A DNA stretch of 41,353 bases, from contig CALRHL010000008.1 of NCBI GenBank assembly GCA_943359455.1, positions 1 through 41,353 of the forward strand, in the 5' to 3' direction. Both the position numbers and the translations under genes were made by a program. Position 1 is the first letter of the stretch. Every line of letters begins with the position of its first letter. Under the pieces are notes generated by a model. The model did not search any database. It saw only the letters and a program-made list of their open reading frames with translations, and was not told the DNA's origin. Shown here piece by piece: positions 1 to 8,742 of the stretch. The DNA is from Candidatus Uhrbacteria bacterium RIFOXYB12_FULL_58_10. Its GTDB lineage: Bacteria; Patescibacteriota; Patescibacteriia; UBA9934; GWF2-40-263.

Positions 1-483
1 CCTTCGACTCCCGTTGGTCGCCCAGGGAATAAAGGAACTTACCTATCTTTTCTTGCCGAAAAACCTGAAGACGAGGAACAGATGTGGAAACAGTTTTTGG
101 ATTGGACGGCTACCTTACCTGTCGGTGGTTATAAGGTTTATCACTATGCCGACTATGAACGGGCGCAGACATTGAAACTCGCAAAGCAGTACGGAACGTC
201 TGTCGCGTTTGAGCGATTTGCTTCAGAGTACGTGGATTTACTGAAGATCGTAAAAGACTCCGTTATTTTTCCGCTTTATTTTTATTCAATTAAAGACATC
301 GCGAAGTCAAAGTTTCTTCATTACAAATGGCGAAATAAAAAAGCAGGTGGTGCACAGAGTATTTTTTGGTATGAAGAATGGCTTGAGACAGGAGATCGGA
401 ACGTATTACAAGATATCATTGACTACAACGAAGACGACGTTGTGGCGACAGAATCTTTGCACAGATGGCTTGGGAAACAATGA
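1..483 (+). CDS. RNase H-like nuclease domain protein, C-terminal part (5' end outside window)
   Basis: The reading frame is open from base 1, so the start lies upstream. The visible 160 residues match the C-terminal RNase H-like domain of TM0106-type RecB-family nucleases and align with the end of the complete homologue at 21262-22656: FLAEKP/FLAEDP, VYHYADYE/IYHYGWFE, SVIFPLYFYSIKDIA/SVIFPLTFYSLKDIA and YNEDDVVAT/YNEDDVKAT. The acidic YNEDDV motif near the end is the expected metal-binding motif. The first 32 bases resemble an arm of the dispersed palindrome at 30115-30175, so the extreme left edge may be repeat-derived. The next gene starts 20 bp after the stop. Family assignment is good; the cellular role is unknown. 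Confidence 0.75.
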   Translation, partial: PSTPVGRPGNKGTYLSFLAEKPEDEEQMWKQFLDWTATLPVGGYKVYHYADYERAQTLKLAKQYGTSVAFERFASEYVDLLKIVKDSVIFPLYFYSIKDIAKSKFLHYKWRNKKAGGAQSIFWYEEWLETGDRNVLQDIIDYNEDDVVATESLHRWLGKQ

Positions 484-485
484 TC

Positions 486-494
486 TGGTATACT
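486..494 (+). promoter_or_regulatory. Extended -10 promoter for the LOG-family gene
   Basis: TGGTATACT is an extended -10 (TGn plus TATACT at 489-494). It sits 9 nt before the ATG at 504, so transcription would begin at or next to the start codon. No Shine-Dalgarno is present. This decides the start of the downstream gene against the upstream ATG at 465, which would place the promoter inside the coding region. Confidence 0.55.
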
Positions 495-503
495 TCTTGT
501 ACT

Positions 504-1241
504 ATGATCAAGAAATCAAAGAAGAAGGTTACGAAAAATACTCCGACGATTTGTCGAATTCCACTGACACCTGCGGATTGGAAGGATCGTAAATCTCCAG
601 CGGTCGCATTACATGAGATCACCTGGCGAATCTTTCGGATTATGGCGGAGTTTGTGGATGGGTTTCAGTTTTTGTCCGAGTTTAAGCGTGAGGTAACTAT
701 TTTTGGCTCTGCTCGGACGGCGGAATCGAATAAATGGTATCAGGAAGCGCGTAAACTTGGTGGAATGCTTGCGGATTGCGGGTTTACGGTGATTACAGGA
801 GGTGGTCCTGGGATCATGGCTGCTGCAAATCGTGGGGCTTCTGAACAAGGGGGAATATCGGTTGGATTGAATATCGAACTTCCTCGTGAACAACGTGTGA
901 ACGAGTATGTCACGCATGGTCGTGGATTTCATTATTTTTTCACTCGCAAAGTAATGCTTGCTGCTTCGGCGCAGGCGTATGTATTTTTCCCTGGTGGATT
1001 TGGAACGCTCGATGAGTTTTTTGAAATGGTCGTCTTGATTCAGACAGGGAAAGCTCAGAAAGTTCCGTGTATTTGTGTAGGAAAGGCATTTTGGCAACCG
1101 CTCAAGGAATACGTTGATATGGTGATTGTAAAAGAATTTGGGATGGTAACAAAAGAGGAAAATTCACTTTACAAAATTGTCGATTCGGCAGAAGAGGCTT
1201 TTGAAATGGTAGAAACGTCTTCAGAGCGCACATTTTTTTAG
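504..1241 (+). CDS. LOG-family (TIGR00730-type) Rossmann-fold protein
   Basis: 245 residues. Carries the two LOG signatures: GGGPGIM at about 99-105 followed by AAANRGA, and PGGFGTLDE at about 163-171. Characterised members hydrolyse nucleoside monophosphates such as cytokinin riboside 5'-monophosphate to free base plus ribose 5-phosphate (phosphoribohydrolase); in bacteria the physiological substrate is often unknown. The N-terminus (about 60 residues, Lys-rich start) is longer than in minimal LOG proteins. The ATG at 504 is chosen because an extended -10 box lies 9 nt upstream; an in-frame ATG at 465 would overlap the preceding gene. The following glycosyltransferase starts 1 bp after the stop, suggesting co-transcription. 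Confidence 0.85.
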   Translation: MIKKSKKKVTKNTPTICRIPLTPADWKDRKSPAVALHEITWRIFRIMAEFVDGFQFLSEFKREVTIFGSARTAESNKWYQEARKLGGMLADCGFTVITGGGPGIMAAANRGASEQGGISVGLNIELPREQRVNEYVTHGRGFHYFFTRKVMLAASAQAYVFFPGGFGTLDEFFEMVVLIQTGKAQKVPCICVGKAFWQPLKEYVDMVIVKEFGMVTKEENSLYKIVDSAEEAFEMVETSSERTFF

Positions 1242-1242
1242 T

Positions 1243-2598
1243 ATGAGTACACATTCGCACATCAACAAAGAGGGGACACGTAAAGCGTGGGTTGTTGATG
1301 TTAACATGGGATATGGACATTCTCGAGCAGCGTATGCACTTAAGGATTTATCTGGAGGAACGATTCTTTCTGCAAATGACTATCGAGGAATTCCTTCAGA
1401 AGATCGGAAAGTTTGGCGGCAGAGTCGTGAAATTTATGAAGCGATTTCACGCATGAAACCTGTTCCCATCATTGGTCCATTTTTGTTTGAAGCGCTCGAT
1501 AAGTGGCAGGAAATTCCACGGTTTTATCCGCGCCGCGATCTGTCCGATCCAAACATGCAGGTGAAGCAGTTGTACCGTCTCATGAAAAAAGGATGGGGAA
1601 AACATCTTATTGATTCCTGTGCGAAAGATCCCGTTCCATTTGTGACAACATTTTTTGCTTCTGCTTTTTTTGCAGATTATTACGATTATCCTGGAGACAT
1701 TTACTGTGTTACGACCGATGCGGATATTTCACGCAGTTGGGCGCCAATGGATCCAAAAAAAAGTCGCATTACGTATTTTGCTTCAAACGGTCGTGTCGTT
1801 GAGCGATTAAAACTGTATGGGGTACGCGAGCGAAATATTATCGCGAGTGGATTTCCAATGCCGAAGGAATTGATTGGCGGTTCAACGTCTACGATATTAA
1901 AGGATCAGCTTGCTTCGCGTTTGTGTAATCTTGACCCACAAGGTTTTTTTCGTGATCACTACAAACGAACGTTGCATGCGGAACTTGGTGCTGCACGTTG
2001 TCGTCAAACAGAAGCTGGTCACCCTCTTACGGTTACGTATTCGGTTGGTGGAGCAGGAGCTCAGCGACAGCTTGGCATCCAGGTTCTCGAAAGTCTCAAA
2101 CGGCGTATTGCGCGTCACGAAGTACGTTTTAATCTCGTTGCAGGAACACGAAAAGACGTTGCAGACTTTTATACAAAAGCGGCAATCGATCTTGGACTCA
2201 AAAAAGAGCTCGGAACGTGGCTCGTCATTCCAACGTTCAATTCTCGACCAGAATATTTTGCCGGGTTCAATCAGTTACTTGCAACAACCGACATTCTTTG
2301 GACAAAACCGTCAGAACTTTCCTTTTTTACCGGTCTTGGAATTGCCGTTGTCATGGCTCCACCGATTGGTTCGCAAGAAGAATTTAATCGTTTGTGGTTG
2401 CAATATGTGGGTGGAGGTATTCCACAAAATGATCCGCGTTACACAAACGAATGGCTATTCGACTGGATCAATTCTGGTGGAATGGCACGTATGGCTTGGA
2501 ACGGATATATCGAAGCACCAACACACGGAACGTACCGCATTGAGGATGTTGTGCTTGGAAGAAAATGTGAGATTCGTTCACTCCCGCTCATTGTTTAG
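1243..2598 (+). CDS. GT-B fold glycosyltransferase, MurG/MGDG-synthase-like
   Basis: 451 residues. The N-terminal GYGHSRAA (23-30) corresponds to the GxGHxxAA loop of MGDG synthases and MurG-like enzymes, and the C-terminal half has TKPSEL followed by a PPIGSQEEFN segment, the usual nucleotide-sugar donor site of this superfamily. The likely reaction is transfer of a sugar from a UDP-sugar to a lipid or cell-envelope acceptor at the inner membrane face; the acceptor cannot be read from sequence. It follows the LOG gene by 1 bp and precedes a histidine kinase by 42 bp. A 235-residue open frame inside it (1910-2617) is an overlap artefact. Confidence 0.75.
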   Translation: MSTHSHINKEGTRKAWVVDVNMGYGHSRAAYALKDLSGGTILSANDYRGIPSEDRKVWRQSREIYEAISRMKPVPIIGPFLFEALDKWQEIPRFYPRRDLSDPNMQVKQLYRLMKKGWGKHLIDSCAKDPVPFVTTFFASAFFADYYDYPGDIYCVTTDADISRSWAPMDPKKSRITYFASNGRVVERLKLYGVRERNIIASGFPMPKELIGGSTSTILKDQLASRLCNLDPQGFFRDHYKRTLHAELGAARCRQTEAGHPLTVTYSVGGAGAQRQLGIQVLESLKRRIARHEVRFNLVAGTRKDVADFYTKAAIDLGLKKELGTWLVIPTFNSRPEYFAGFNQLLATTDILWTKPSELSFFTGLGIAVVMAPPIGSQEEFNRLWLQYVGGGIPQNDPRYTNEWLFDWINSGGMARMAWNGYIEAPTHGTYRIEDVVLGRKCEIRSLPLIV

Positions 2599-2640
2599 AG
2601 CCTGTTTAGAATCTTAGGGGACGATAAATAATTTACTCGC

Positions 2641-4356
2641 ATGCAAAAGGCAGGAGGAGCCATTTCATGGATTGCCTGGATCACCATTACCATTTTTGTT
2701 TTGGTGTGGTGGTTGGTGTTGCAACTTGATACGAATCATGCGAATTTTTCGAATTTTTCTTTTAATCTAGGTTACGCCCTTCCGTATTTGTTTGCAGGTG
2801 GGTGGATGATCAAGCGCGGAGTTCTCTGGAGATTGAGTTCGTCTGTGGATGCGTTTGGATTATGGTTGCTTGGCATCAGTTTTTTGTGTTATGTGAGCGC
2901 GCAAGTGGGATGGACCTATGCAAATTTTCAGGGAATGGAAGTTCCGAGTGCAGGACCTGCGGATGTGTTGTATGTGATGGCATCTTTGTTTCAGTTAGGA
3001 GGATTTGGATGGTTATTGTTTCACCCTCATGGGGAACGGATGCGGCAGAGTGCGTTTGGTTTGATTCTTTTTATTCCAATTATTTCCTACGTTGTCGTTA
3101 CCCAAACGCCCGTTATTTCCTTGGATCAGATTTTTCTTGGTGCATCTGCTTGTTCGGGATTTCTTCTTTTCATGAATATTCACCGTGCGCGTCATCCTGA
3201 GTTACGAACCTTTTTCTTTTTAATGTTTCTTGCGGTCACCATTAATGCATTTGGAGACGTTCTCTACGCAATTCATGCAAATTCTGGAACGTATTGGAAT
3301 GGAGGCATGTCCGATGGGATGTATATGGTTTCCGGCCTGATATTTTTTCTTTCTTGTCTGTTTCTGTCGAAAGAAACGAGTCATGGTGCGCTCGGACAGT
3401 TGGATTCATTCAAACGTGAATGTGCCTCACCGCTCGTGATGCTTTTCTTCGGTTTTTTGCTCGCTGTTTGGTCGTCGAGTTTTGTCACAGGTTTACTGCA
3501 GTCAAGTGGAATGACAGGTCCAGATATGCTTGTCGGCCTTCATGCTATTTCTGTTGGGACGTTTCTCGCAATCTTTTTACTCATAGGCGCGTTTGCAACG
3601 GTGTTGTATCTCATTTTGTCCGAACGAAGTTTGCTTGCACGTGAGCTTGAACGAAAAACAGCAGCACTCTCGCAATTCGTTTCGCTTGTTGCTCATCAAC
3701 TACGCGCTCCCATGACACAACTTCGTTGGATGGCTGAGCATGTTGCGACACGACCGAAATTGCCAAAAGAGGTGCGCGAATCGTTGGTGCAGATGGAGCA
3801 AATGATTGGCGCAGAAGCGAAACTTGTTGGGAATCTTCTCAACGTGTCGCGGATTGAACGAGGAGTATTAAAACTTGATATTAAACAGGTTTTGGTCGCG
3901 GATATTTTAAAGCATGTTGTTGCCCCGTATCTTCATCAAGCGGAAATTCAACAAATTCAACTGCTTGTTTTGCCTGTTGATAAAAAATTAACCGTTCGTG
4001 TCGATGAAGAAAAAGTGGTAGAGGCCATTCGAAACTTGCTTGATAACGCGATCAAATACGCCCCCCATGGAAGCACGGTTCGTTTGAAAGTTTCAGAAAA
4101 ATCATCCCCAGATGTTGTTATTGAGTTAAACGATCAAGGACCAGGGATTCCTGAAGAACTTTTGCCTACGCTTTTTGATATCAAGCAATCTGCTTCGATG
4201 GCTGGTGGATCTGCTTCAACCGGACTTGGACTGTATTTAACGAAACAATTTATCACCGCGGTCGGTGGAGAGGTCTCTTATCAAACCTCCCAAAAAGGAA
4301 CGTCATTTTTTGTCCGTCTTCCACGACGCGTTGCATCATCTCCATCAAAAGACTAG
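2641..4356 (+). CDS. Membrane-bound sensor histidine kinase (orphan)
   Basis: 571 residues. The first ~335 residues are mostly hydrophobic with roughly eight or nine membrane segments and no recognisable periplasmic sensor domain. A HisKA dimerisation helix follows, with the phospho-acceptor H352 in AHQLRAP. The HATPase_c domain has the N box (NLLDNAIKYAP, N465/N469), the G1 box DQGPGIPEE and the G2 box GLGLYLTK. The protein should autophosphorylate on H352 in response to a membrane-sensed signal. No response regulator lies nearby, so its partner must be encoded elsewhere. The 5' gap of 42 bp is AT-rich (TAAATA close to the ATG) without a convincing Shine-Dalgarno. Confidence 0.9.
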   Translation: MQKAGGAISWIAWITITIFVLVWWLVLQLDTNHANFSNFSFNLGYALPYLFAGGWMIKRGVLWRLSSSVDAFGLWLLGISFLCYVSAQVGWTYANFQGMEVPSAGPADVLYVMASLFQLGGFGWLLFHPHGERMRQSAFGLILFIPIISYVVVTQTPVISLDQIFLGASACSGFLLFMNIHRARHPELRTFFFLMFLAVTINAFGDVLYAIHANSGTYWNGGMSDGMYMVSGLIFFLSCLFLSKETSHGALGQLDSFKRECASPLVMLFFGFLLAVWSSSFVTGLLQSSGMTGPDMLVGLHAISVGTFLAIFLLIGAFATVLYLILSERSLLARELERKTAALSQFVSLVAHQLRAPMTQLRWMAEHVATRPKLPKEVRESLVQMEQMIGAEAKLVGNLLNVSRIERGVLKLDIKQVLVADILKHVVAPYLHQAEIQQIQLLVLPVDKKLTVRVDEEKVVEAIRNLLDNAIKYAPHGSTVRLKVSEKSSPDVVIELNDQGPGIPEELLPTLFDIKQSASMAGGSASTGLGLYLTKQFITAVGGEVSYQTSQKGTSFFVRLPRRVASSPSKD

Positions 4357-4362
4357 AATAGT

Positions 4363-5949
4363 ATGGTTATGGATACATCCTTTGAATTTTTGTTGGGAGC
4401 GCTTAAAAAGGCGAAAGAACAGGCCGAAACAAAGCCAGAAGGCGAGCTGATTACGGTTTCTGAAACTGTTTCTGTTGCCGCGTCTGTCTATGAGACGATT
4501 CGCAATACATTGGAATACGACGAAGAACATCTTTTGCGTCGAAACGCGATTCGCCGTATTTTGAATCGTCGACTTGGAGAAGTTACAAGTGAAGTTCTTG
4601 CAGGCGATTTGATGCGTGAACTTATTTGGGCACGTTATTTACCGAATAAAACAGTTGCCGAAACGATGATTGGCACGGTCGCTGTTGTTGTTGAAAAATA
4701 TCAGGCTTTATTTGCGTGTGTTGATGGTTCGACAAAAGAGGGTCAGCACAAATTCGAATGGCTTTTGGACGTTGCTTCGACGGAGCTTGAGTATACCGTT
4801 GTTCCTCCGATTGCAGATGAGGCGCTCGCAAGTTTTGCCTATGCGCAGTTGAAATCACGGTTGTCCTGGTCTAGTCCCGTAATTGTCGAGGAGGATCGCG
4901 ATCTACAGCTGTATATCGCGGTGCACCGTGCGGTTCTTAAATCGAACATCGCGACACTTCGTTTTCGTGTTTTATCCTTGTTTTATCCTGAATGGACGCG
5001 CATGCAAGCAAAGAGCGAGGAGATCAACAGCATCTGTCAATCCATTCCACAAACGATCGAACGCATCGAACAGCACTTGCGTCATCCCGGACAAGACACG
5101 TTGTACATGCTCGTTCGACGACATGCGGTTGTGTTTCATGTGATTCGTGACGTTTCCGAGGAACAGGGAACAGGGATGACAAAAATGGTTGCAGAACGTA
5201 ATACCCTTGCCCTCGACGGATTAATCGCGTCGGCGGCCGGGTTGCGTTATGATCGATTTCGCGTGCGCTTAAAAAATTCAGTGTTTCGCGCGGTCACCTT
5301 TTTGTTCATTACCAAAATGATGCTCGCCCTACTCATTGAAGCTCCGTATGAACGTCTCGTTCTAAAGACAACCGAAATTACCCCACTACTTGTAAACATT
5401 ATTTTTCATCCAACGTTACTTGGAGTCATTGGGTTAACAGCTCGCCTTCCAGAAGCAGCAAATACGGAAGCTATTATCAAAGAAGCGCATGCATTCTTAG
5501 GAATCGGAGAAGAAATTGGGTTTACGTATAAACTTCGTCGGCCGTGGGCACAAGGAATGCTCGGAATTATTTTTAACACCATGTATGCGGTTGTGTTTTT
5601 TGGGATGGTCTTTGCGATTTCGGCCATCCTTCACCGGTTTGATTTTAATAGCCTTTCGATCGTCTTTTTTATTTTCTTCCTTTCGCTTGTCACCTTCTTT
5701 GGACTGAAAATTCGCAACACACGACGAGAACTCATGGTGGTGGAAACATCTACGGGTTTTTTTGGAACGATTGGGGACATTTTATTCTTGCCGATTGTCA
5801 GGTCCGGTCGCTGGATTGCCCTTCGCGCTCCAAGAATCAACGTATTCATTTTCTTTTTCGATTTCATCGTCGAAGCACCGTTTAAAGCAGCCATAAGTAT
5901 GGTCGAAGGTTGGCTTGCATTTTTGAAGGAAAAAAAAGAAGAGATTTAA
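4363..5949 (+). CDS. Large membrane protein of unknown function
   Basis: 528 residues, family not recognised. The first ~310 residues are soluble and mostly helical. Hydrophobic segments appear from about residue 315 onward (VTFLFITKMMLALLI, IIFHPTLLGVIGL, and a pair in GMLGIIFNTMYAVVFFGMV and LSIVFFIFFLSLVTFFGL), so the protein looks like a large N-terminal cytoplasmic domain followed by at least four membrane helices and a Lys/Glu-rich tail. An ATG at 4369 is an alternative start. It begins 6 bp after the histidine kinase and ends 3 bp before the glycosidase, so these three are probably one transcript. Confidence 0.7.
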   Translation: MVMDTSFEFLLGALKKAKEQAETKPEGELITVSETVSVAASVYETIRNTLEYDEEHLLRRNAIRRILNRRLGEVTSEVLAGDLMRELIWARYLPNKTVAETMIGTVAVVVEKYQALFACVDGSTKEGQHKFEWLLDVASTELEYTVVPPIADEALASFAYAQLKSRLSWSSPVIVEEDRDLQLYIAVHRAVLKSNIATLRFRVLSLFYPEWTRMQAKSEEINSICQSIPQTIERIEQHLRHPGQDTLYMLVRRHAVVFHVIRDVSEEQGTGMTKMVAERNTLALDGLIASAAGLRYDRFRVRLKNSVFRAVTFLFITKMMLALLIEAPYERLVLKTTEITPLLVNIIFHPTLLGVIGLTARLPEAANTEAIIKEAHAFLGIGEEIGFTYKLRRPWAQGMLGIIFNTMYAVVFFGMVFAISAILHRFDFNSLSIVFFIFFLSLVTFFGLKIRNTRRELMVVETSTGFFGTIGDILFLPIVRSGRWIALRAPRINVFIFFFDFIVEAPFKAAISMVEGWLAFLKEKKEEI

Positions 5950-5952
5950 ATT

Positions 5953-6930
5953 ATGCGTCCGAAACTTCGGGTAGGGCTTGCGTGCGTTGGAATTATCTTC
6001 ATCACTTTTTTTGTTGGATGGTTAAGTGAACGGCCGGTTGAGCAGAAACTTGGGGTGACTTTTTCTACAACCTATGCAGAGTGGCTTGGGTTGGATTCTG
6101 AACGTGTGTTTACCGAGTTGCTTGATGAGTTACAGGTAAGGCGGTTTAGGATTCCTGTGTATTGGAATGAGGTAGAACGTTTGCAAGGAGTGTTTGATTG
6201 GACGGATCTGGACAGAATAATGGCACAGTCAGAAGCGCGTGGAGCGGAAATAACCCTTGCGATTGGGGCGAAGGTGCCTCGTTGGCCTGAGTGTTACATT
6301 CCTGACTGGGCAAAAATTGATGGAGTGGCTATCGATAAGAATGCATTGAAAGAATTCTTACGAACGGCTGTTGAAAGATATAAAGGTTCAAAAGCTCTCG
6401 TGCGCTGGCAAATTGAAAATGAAGCGTTTTTTTCCTTCGGTTCTTGTCCAGAAGTTGATGCTGAGCTCATTGCTGAGGAAGTCGCGTTTGTTCGTTCAAT
6501 CGATTCGCATCCAATCCAAATGACGGCGAGTGGAGAGTTAGAGCCTTGGCTGTTGACAGGACGACTGACGGATGTACTTGGGACTTCGTTATATCGAAAA
6601 ACGCGAAATCCTTGGTTTGGAGATGTCACCTATCCAATCCCGGCATGGTTTTACCACGTACGTTCTTGGATGATTGGATTTTGGGTGGAAGATGTTGTTA
6701 TCTCAGAACTTCAAGCGGAACCATGGCGTGATGCGGATCCACTTGAACGGACCGCACAGGAGTGGGACGACCGTTTCGGGGCTGATGATTTACGCACAAA
6801 TGTGGAATACGCTTCTCGAACAGGAATTTCCGAAGCCTATTTGTGGGGAGTGGAGTGGTGGTACTTTATGAAACAGCACGGCGAATCAGGATTGTGGGAA
6901 GAGGCGAAGGAACTATTTTCTAATCTCTAA
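5953..6930 (+). CDS. Membrane-anchored GH-A clan glycoside hydrolase-like protein
   Basis: 325 residues. An N-terminal membrane anchor (about 7-25) precedes a TIM-barrel domain of the cellulase/GH-A clan. WQIENEAFF places the acid/base Glu at E157 (the NE motif at the end of strand 4). ISELQAEPW contains E252 and E256, one of which should be the strand-7 nucleophile. The predicted role is cleavage or remodelling of a beta-linked glycan outside the membrane. The exact GH family and substrate are not determined. It closes the 4-gene run that starts with the glycosyltransferase, consistent with an envelope-polysaccharide theme. Confidence 0.7.
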   Translation: MRPKLRVGLACVGIIFITFFVGWLSERPVEQKLGVTFSTTYAEWLGLDSERVFTELLDELQVRRFRIPVYWNEVERLQGVFDWTDLDRIMAQSEARGAEITLAIGAKVPRWPECYIPDWAKIDGVAIDKNALKEFLRTAVERYKGSKALVRWQIENEAFFSFGSCPEVDAELIAEEVAFVRSIDSHPIQMTASGELEPWLLTGRLTDVLGTSLYRKTRNPWFGDVTYPIPAWFYHVRSWMIGFWVEDVVISELQAEPWRDADPLERTAQEWDDRFGADDLRTNVEYASRTGISEAYLWGVEWWYFMKQHGESGLWEEAKELFSNL

Positions 6931-6949
6931 TCTCCAATCTCTCCTATGC

Positions 6950-6955
6950 TATACT
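6950..6955 (+). promoter_or_regulatory. -10 box for a leaderless start
   Basis: TATACT lies 9 nt before the ATG at 6965 in a short AT-rich gap, with no Shine-Dalgarno in between. The -35 is weak. The reductase mRNA probably starts at or very near its AUG. Confidence 0.45.
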
Positions 6956-6964
6956 ATATCTACT

Positions 6965-8377
6965 ATGCCCACGCCTCTTTTTGATGTCATCGTAATCGGT
7001 TCTGGATCGGCTGGGTTTGCCGCAGTAGAAGCGGCACGAGCCGAGGGAGCGAGTGTGTGTTTGGTTGAGAAAGGAATGCTTGGAGGCGAATGTCCGAACT
7101 GGGCGTGCGTGCCGAGTAAGGCTCTGTTGAAGGCAGCAAAGGTGAATCGAACGGTGCGGGATGCGCAGACATTTGGCGTCATTCTTGGAGGATGGTCGCA
7201 TGATTGGTCGAAGGTGATAGGATATCGGCATCAGGTTGTCTCTTCAATCACGGGAGGTGGAAAAAAAGGAGATCGGTATGTGAATATTCTCGAACGTCTG
7301 GGTGTCACCGTCTATTTTGGTTCTGCCCTATTTGAAGAATCAGATACGATTATGGTTGATGGGGTTCGTCTGCGTGGAAAAACGTTTGTGATCGCAACAG
7401 GAACGGTTGAGTATGTTCCTGCTATTCCTGGTCTTTCTGAAATCCCGTTTCTTTCAAGTCGTGAAGTTCTCGTGCGCGTACGGCAACCAAAAGCAATGGC
7501 GATTATCGGCGGTGGGCCAGTCGGATGCGAAGTTGCGACGATCTTTGCTTCATTTGGAACGCGTGTTTTACTCTTGCAAGGAGCATCACGGTTATTGCCT
7601 CGTGAAGATGAAGAAATTTCGTTGATGGTGAAAGAGTCTCTTGAACGATTGGGAGTTGAAGTGGTAACGGATGCTAGAATTTTGCAAGCGATTCATGCAC
7701 AAAGTGGTGTGTATGGCTTGAACGTACAAACGGATAGGGAAACCACAACGCACGCCGTCGATGTTGTCGTTGTTGCCGCAGGGAAACGTGCAAATGCCGA
7801 ACATCTTTCGTTGACGACTGCAGGCATTCATGTGGATGAACGAGGAAATATTATTTCCAATCGTGAGCAAAGAACAAGTGCGAGAAATGTGTTTGTGGCT
7901 GGAGACGTTGATGGTGGCATGTTGTTCACGCACACCGCGCATCACGAAGGAGTCGTTGCAGGTCATAACGCTGCGTTAACAGCAAAAGGAAAACGTAAAG
8001 GATTTTTCATGAGTCATGAACAGGTTGTTCCACGTGTCACGTTTGTCGATCCAGAAGTTGCCTCTGTTGGTCTGACGGCAGATGAAGCAAAACGTCGATT
8101 CAAAAAAGTCCTTGTTGGACGTTCCGTTCTTTCTGTTCTTGGACGATCGATGACGGATCATGCTGGACCAGGATTGATAAAAATTGTTGCTGACCCAAAA
8201 ACAAGAAAAATAATCGGTTGTTCAATTCTTTCTCCACACGCAGGTGAAATGATTCATGAAGCGGCACTCGCCATTCACCTAGGAGCAACGGTCGATAAAA
8301 TTTCCTCGCTGATTCATGCCTATCCTACGTATTCTGAAGGTTTGCTTGTAGCAGCAGCACAGGTTAAACTTGAATAA
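6965..8377 (+). CDS. Class I pyridine nucleotide-disulfide oxidoreductase (Lpd/MerA-like)
   Basis: 470 residues. FAD-binding GSGSAG (12-17), the redox-active pair C43/C48 in GGECPNWACVPSK, a second GGGPVG dinucleotide site near 180 and the C-terminal H451/E458 pair in HAYPTYSEG identify a flavin disulfide reductase. The motif CPNWAC differs from the CLNVGC of dihydrolipoamide dehydrogenase and resembles a subgroup usually annotated as mercuric-reductase-like. No E1/E2 2-oxoacid dehydrogenase genes and no mer genes are nearby, so the disulfide substrate is unknown. Leaderless start behind a TATACT box; the next gene begins 5 bp after the stop. Confidence 0.85.
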   Translation: MPTPLFDVIVIGSGSAGFAAVEAARAEGASVCLVEKGMLGGECPNWACVPSKALLKAAKVNRTVRDAQTFGVILGGWSHDWSKVIGYRHQVVSSITGGGKKGDRYVNILERLGVTVYFGSALFEESDTIMVDGVRLRGKTFVIATGTVEYVPAIPGLSEIPFLSSREVLVRVRQPKAMAIIGGGPVGCEVATIFASFGTRVLLLQGASRLLPREDEEISLMVKESLERLGVEVVTDARILQAIHAQSGVYGLNVQTDRETTTHAVDVVVVAAGKRANAEHLSLTTAGIHVDERGNIISNREQRTSARNVFVAGDVDGGMLFTHTAHHEGVVAGHNAALTAKGKRKGFFMSHEQVVPRVTFVDPEVASVGLTADEAKRRFKKVLVGRSVLSVLGRSMTDHAGPGLIKIVADPKTRKIIGCSILSPHAGEMIHEAALAIHLGATVDKISSLIHAYPTYSEGLLVAAAQVKLE

Positions 8378-8382
8378 AATGT

Positions 8383-8742
8383 ATGCAAACACCACGCTAT
8401 CACATTATTTTTGATCTGGATGGTTGTCGCCCAGAAGCGGTTCGTGACGTTGATGGATTAAAGAATTTTTTACGCGAAATGGTCGCGGCGATCGGAATGC
8501 ATATCTTGGTTGGACCAGAAATCGCGGAAGGAATTCCAGAAAATCCAGGACTATCCAGCTTTGCGATTATTGATTACTCACACGTTTCTGTGCATACATT
8601 TTCTCGTTACAACGAAGTGATGATTGATATTTTCTCTTGTAAACCATTCGATCGCGATATTGCACGAAAAAAATGTGAGGAATATTTTGGGACGGAAACA
8701 AGCTCGGTTCGAACACAAGAAATATGGTGGCAAATTTCATAA
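8383..8742 (+). CDS. speD: S-adenosylmethionine decarboxylase (SpeD/SpeH) family proenzyme
   Basis: 119 residues, typical of the short bacterial class. In this family the chain self-cleaves before a Ser that becomes the pyruvoyl cofactor. Here S66 in DYSHVSVHTF, H71 and C86 (DIFSCKP) keep exactly the spacing of the Thermotoga enzyme residues Ser63/His68/Cys83. The residue before the cleavage Ser is Tyr (Y65) instead of the usual Glu, and the usual WPE after HT is replaced by FSR. No spermidine synthase is in the window. SpeD homologues in some bacteria have become pyruvoyl-dependent arginine or ornithine decarboxylases, so the substrate is open. Overlaps the methyltransferase gene by 19 bp. 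Confidence 0.7.
   Translation: MQTPRYHIIFDLDGCRPEAVRDVDGLKNFLREMVAAIGMHILVGPEIAEGIPENPGLSSFAIIDYSHVSVHTFSRYNEVMIDIFSCKPFDRDIARKKCEEYFGTETSSVRTQEIWWQIS

Noticed and set aside
1910-2617. 235-codon open frame inside the GT-B gene
   Set aside because: It overlaps a gene with clear family motifs in another frame and its own translation has no domain-like pattern.
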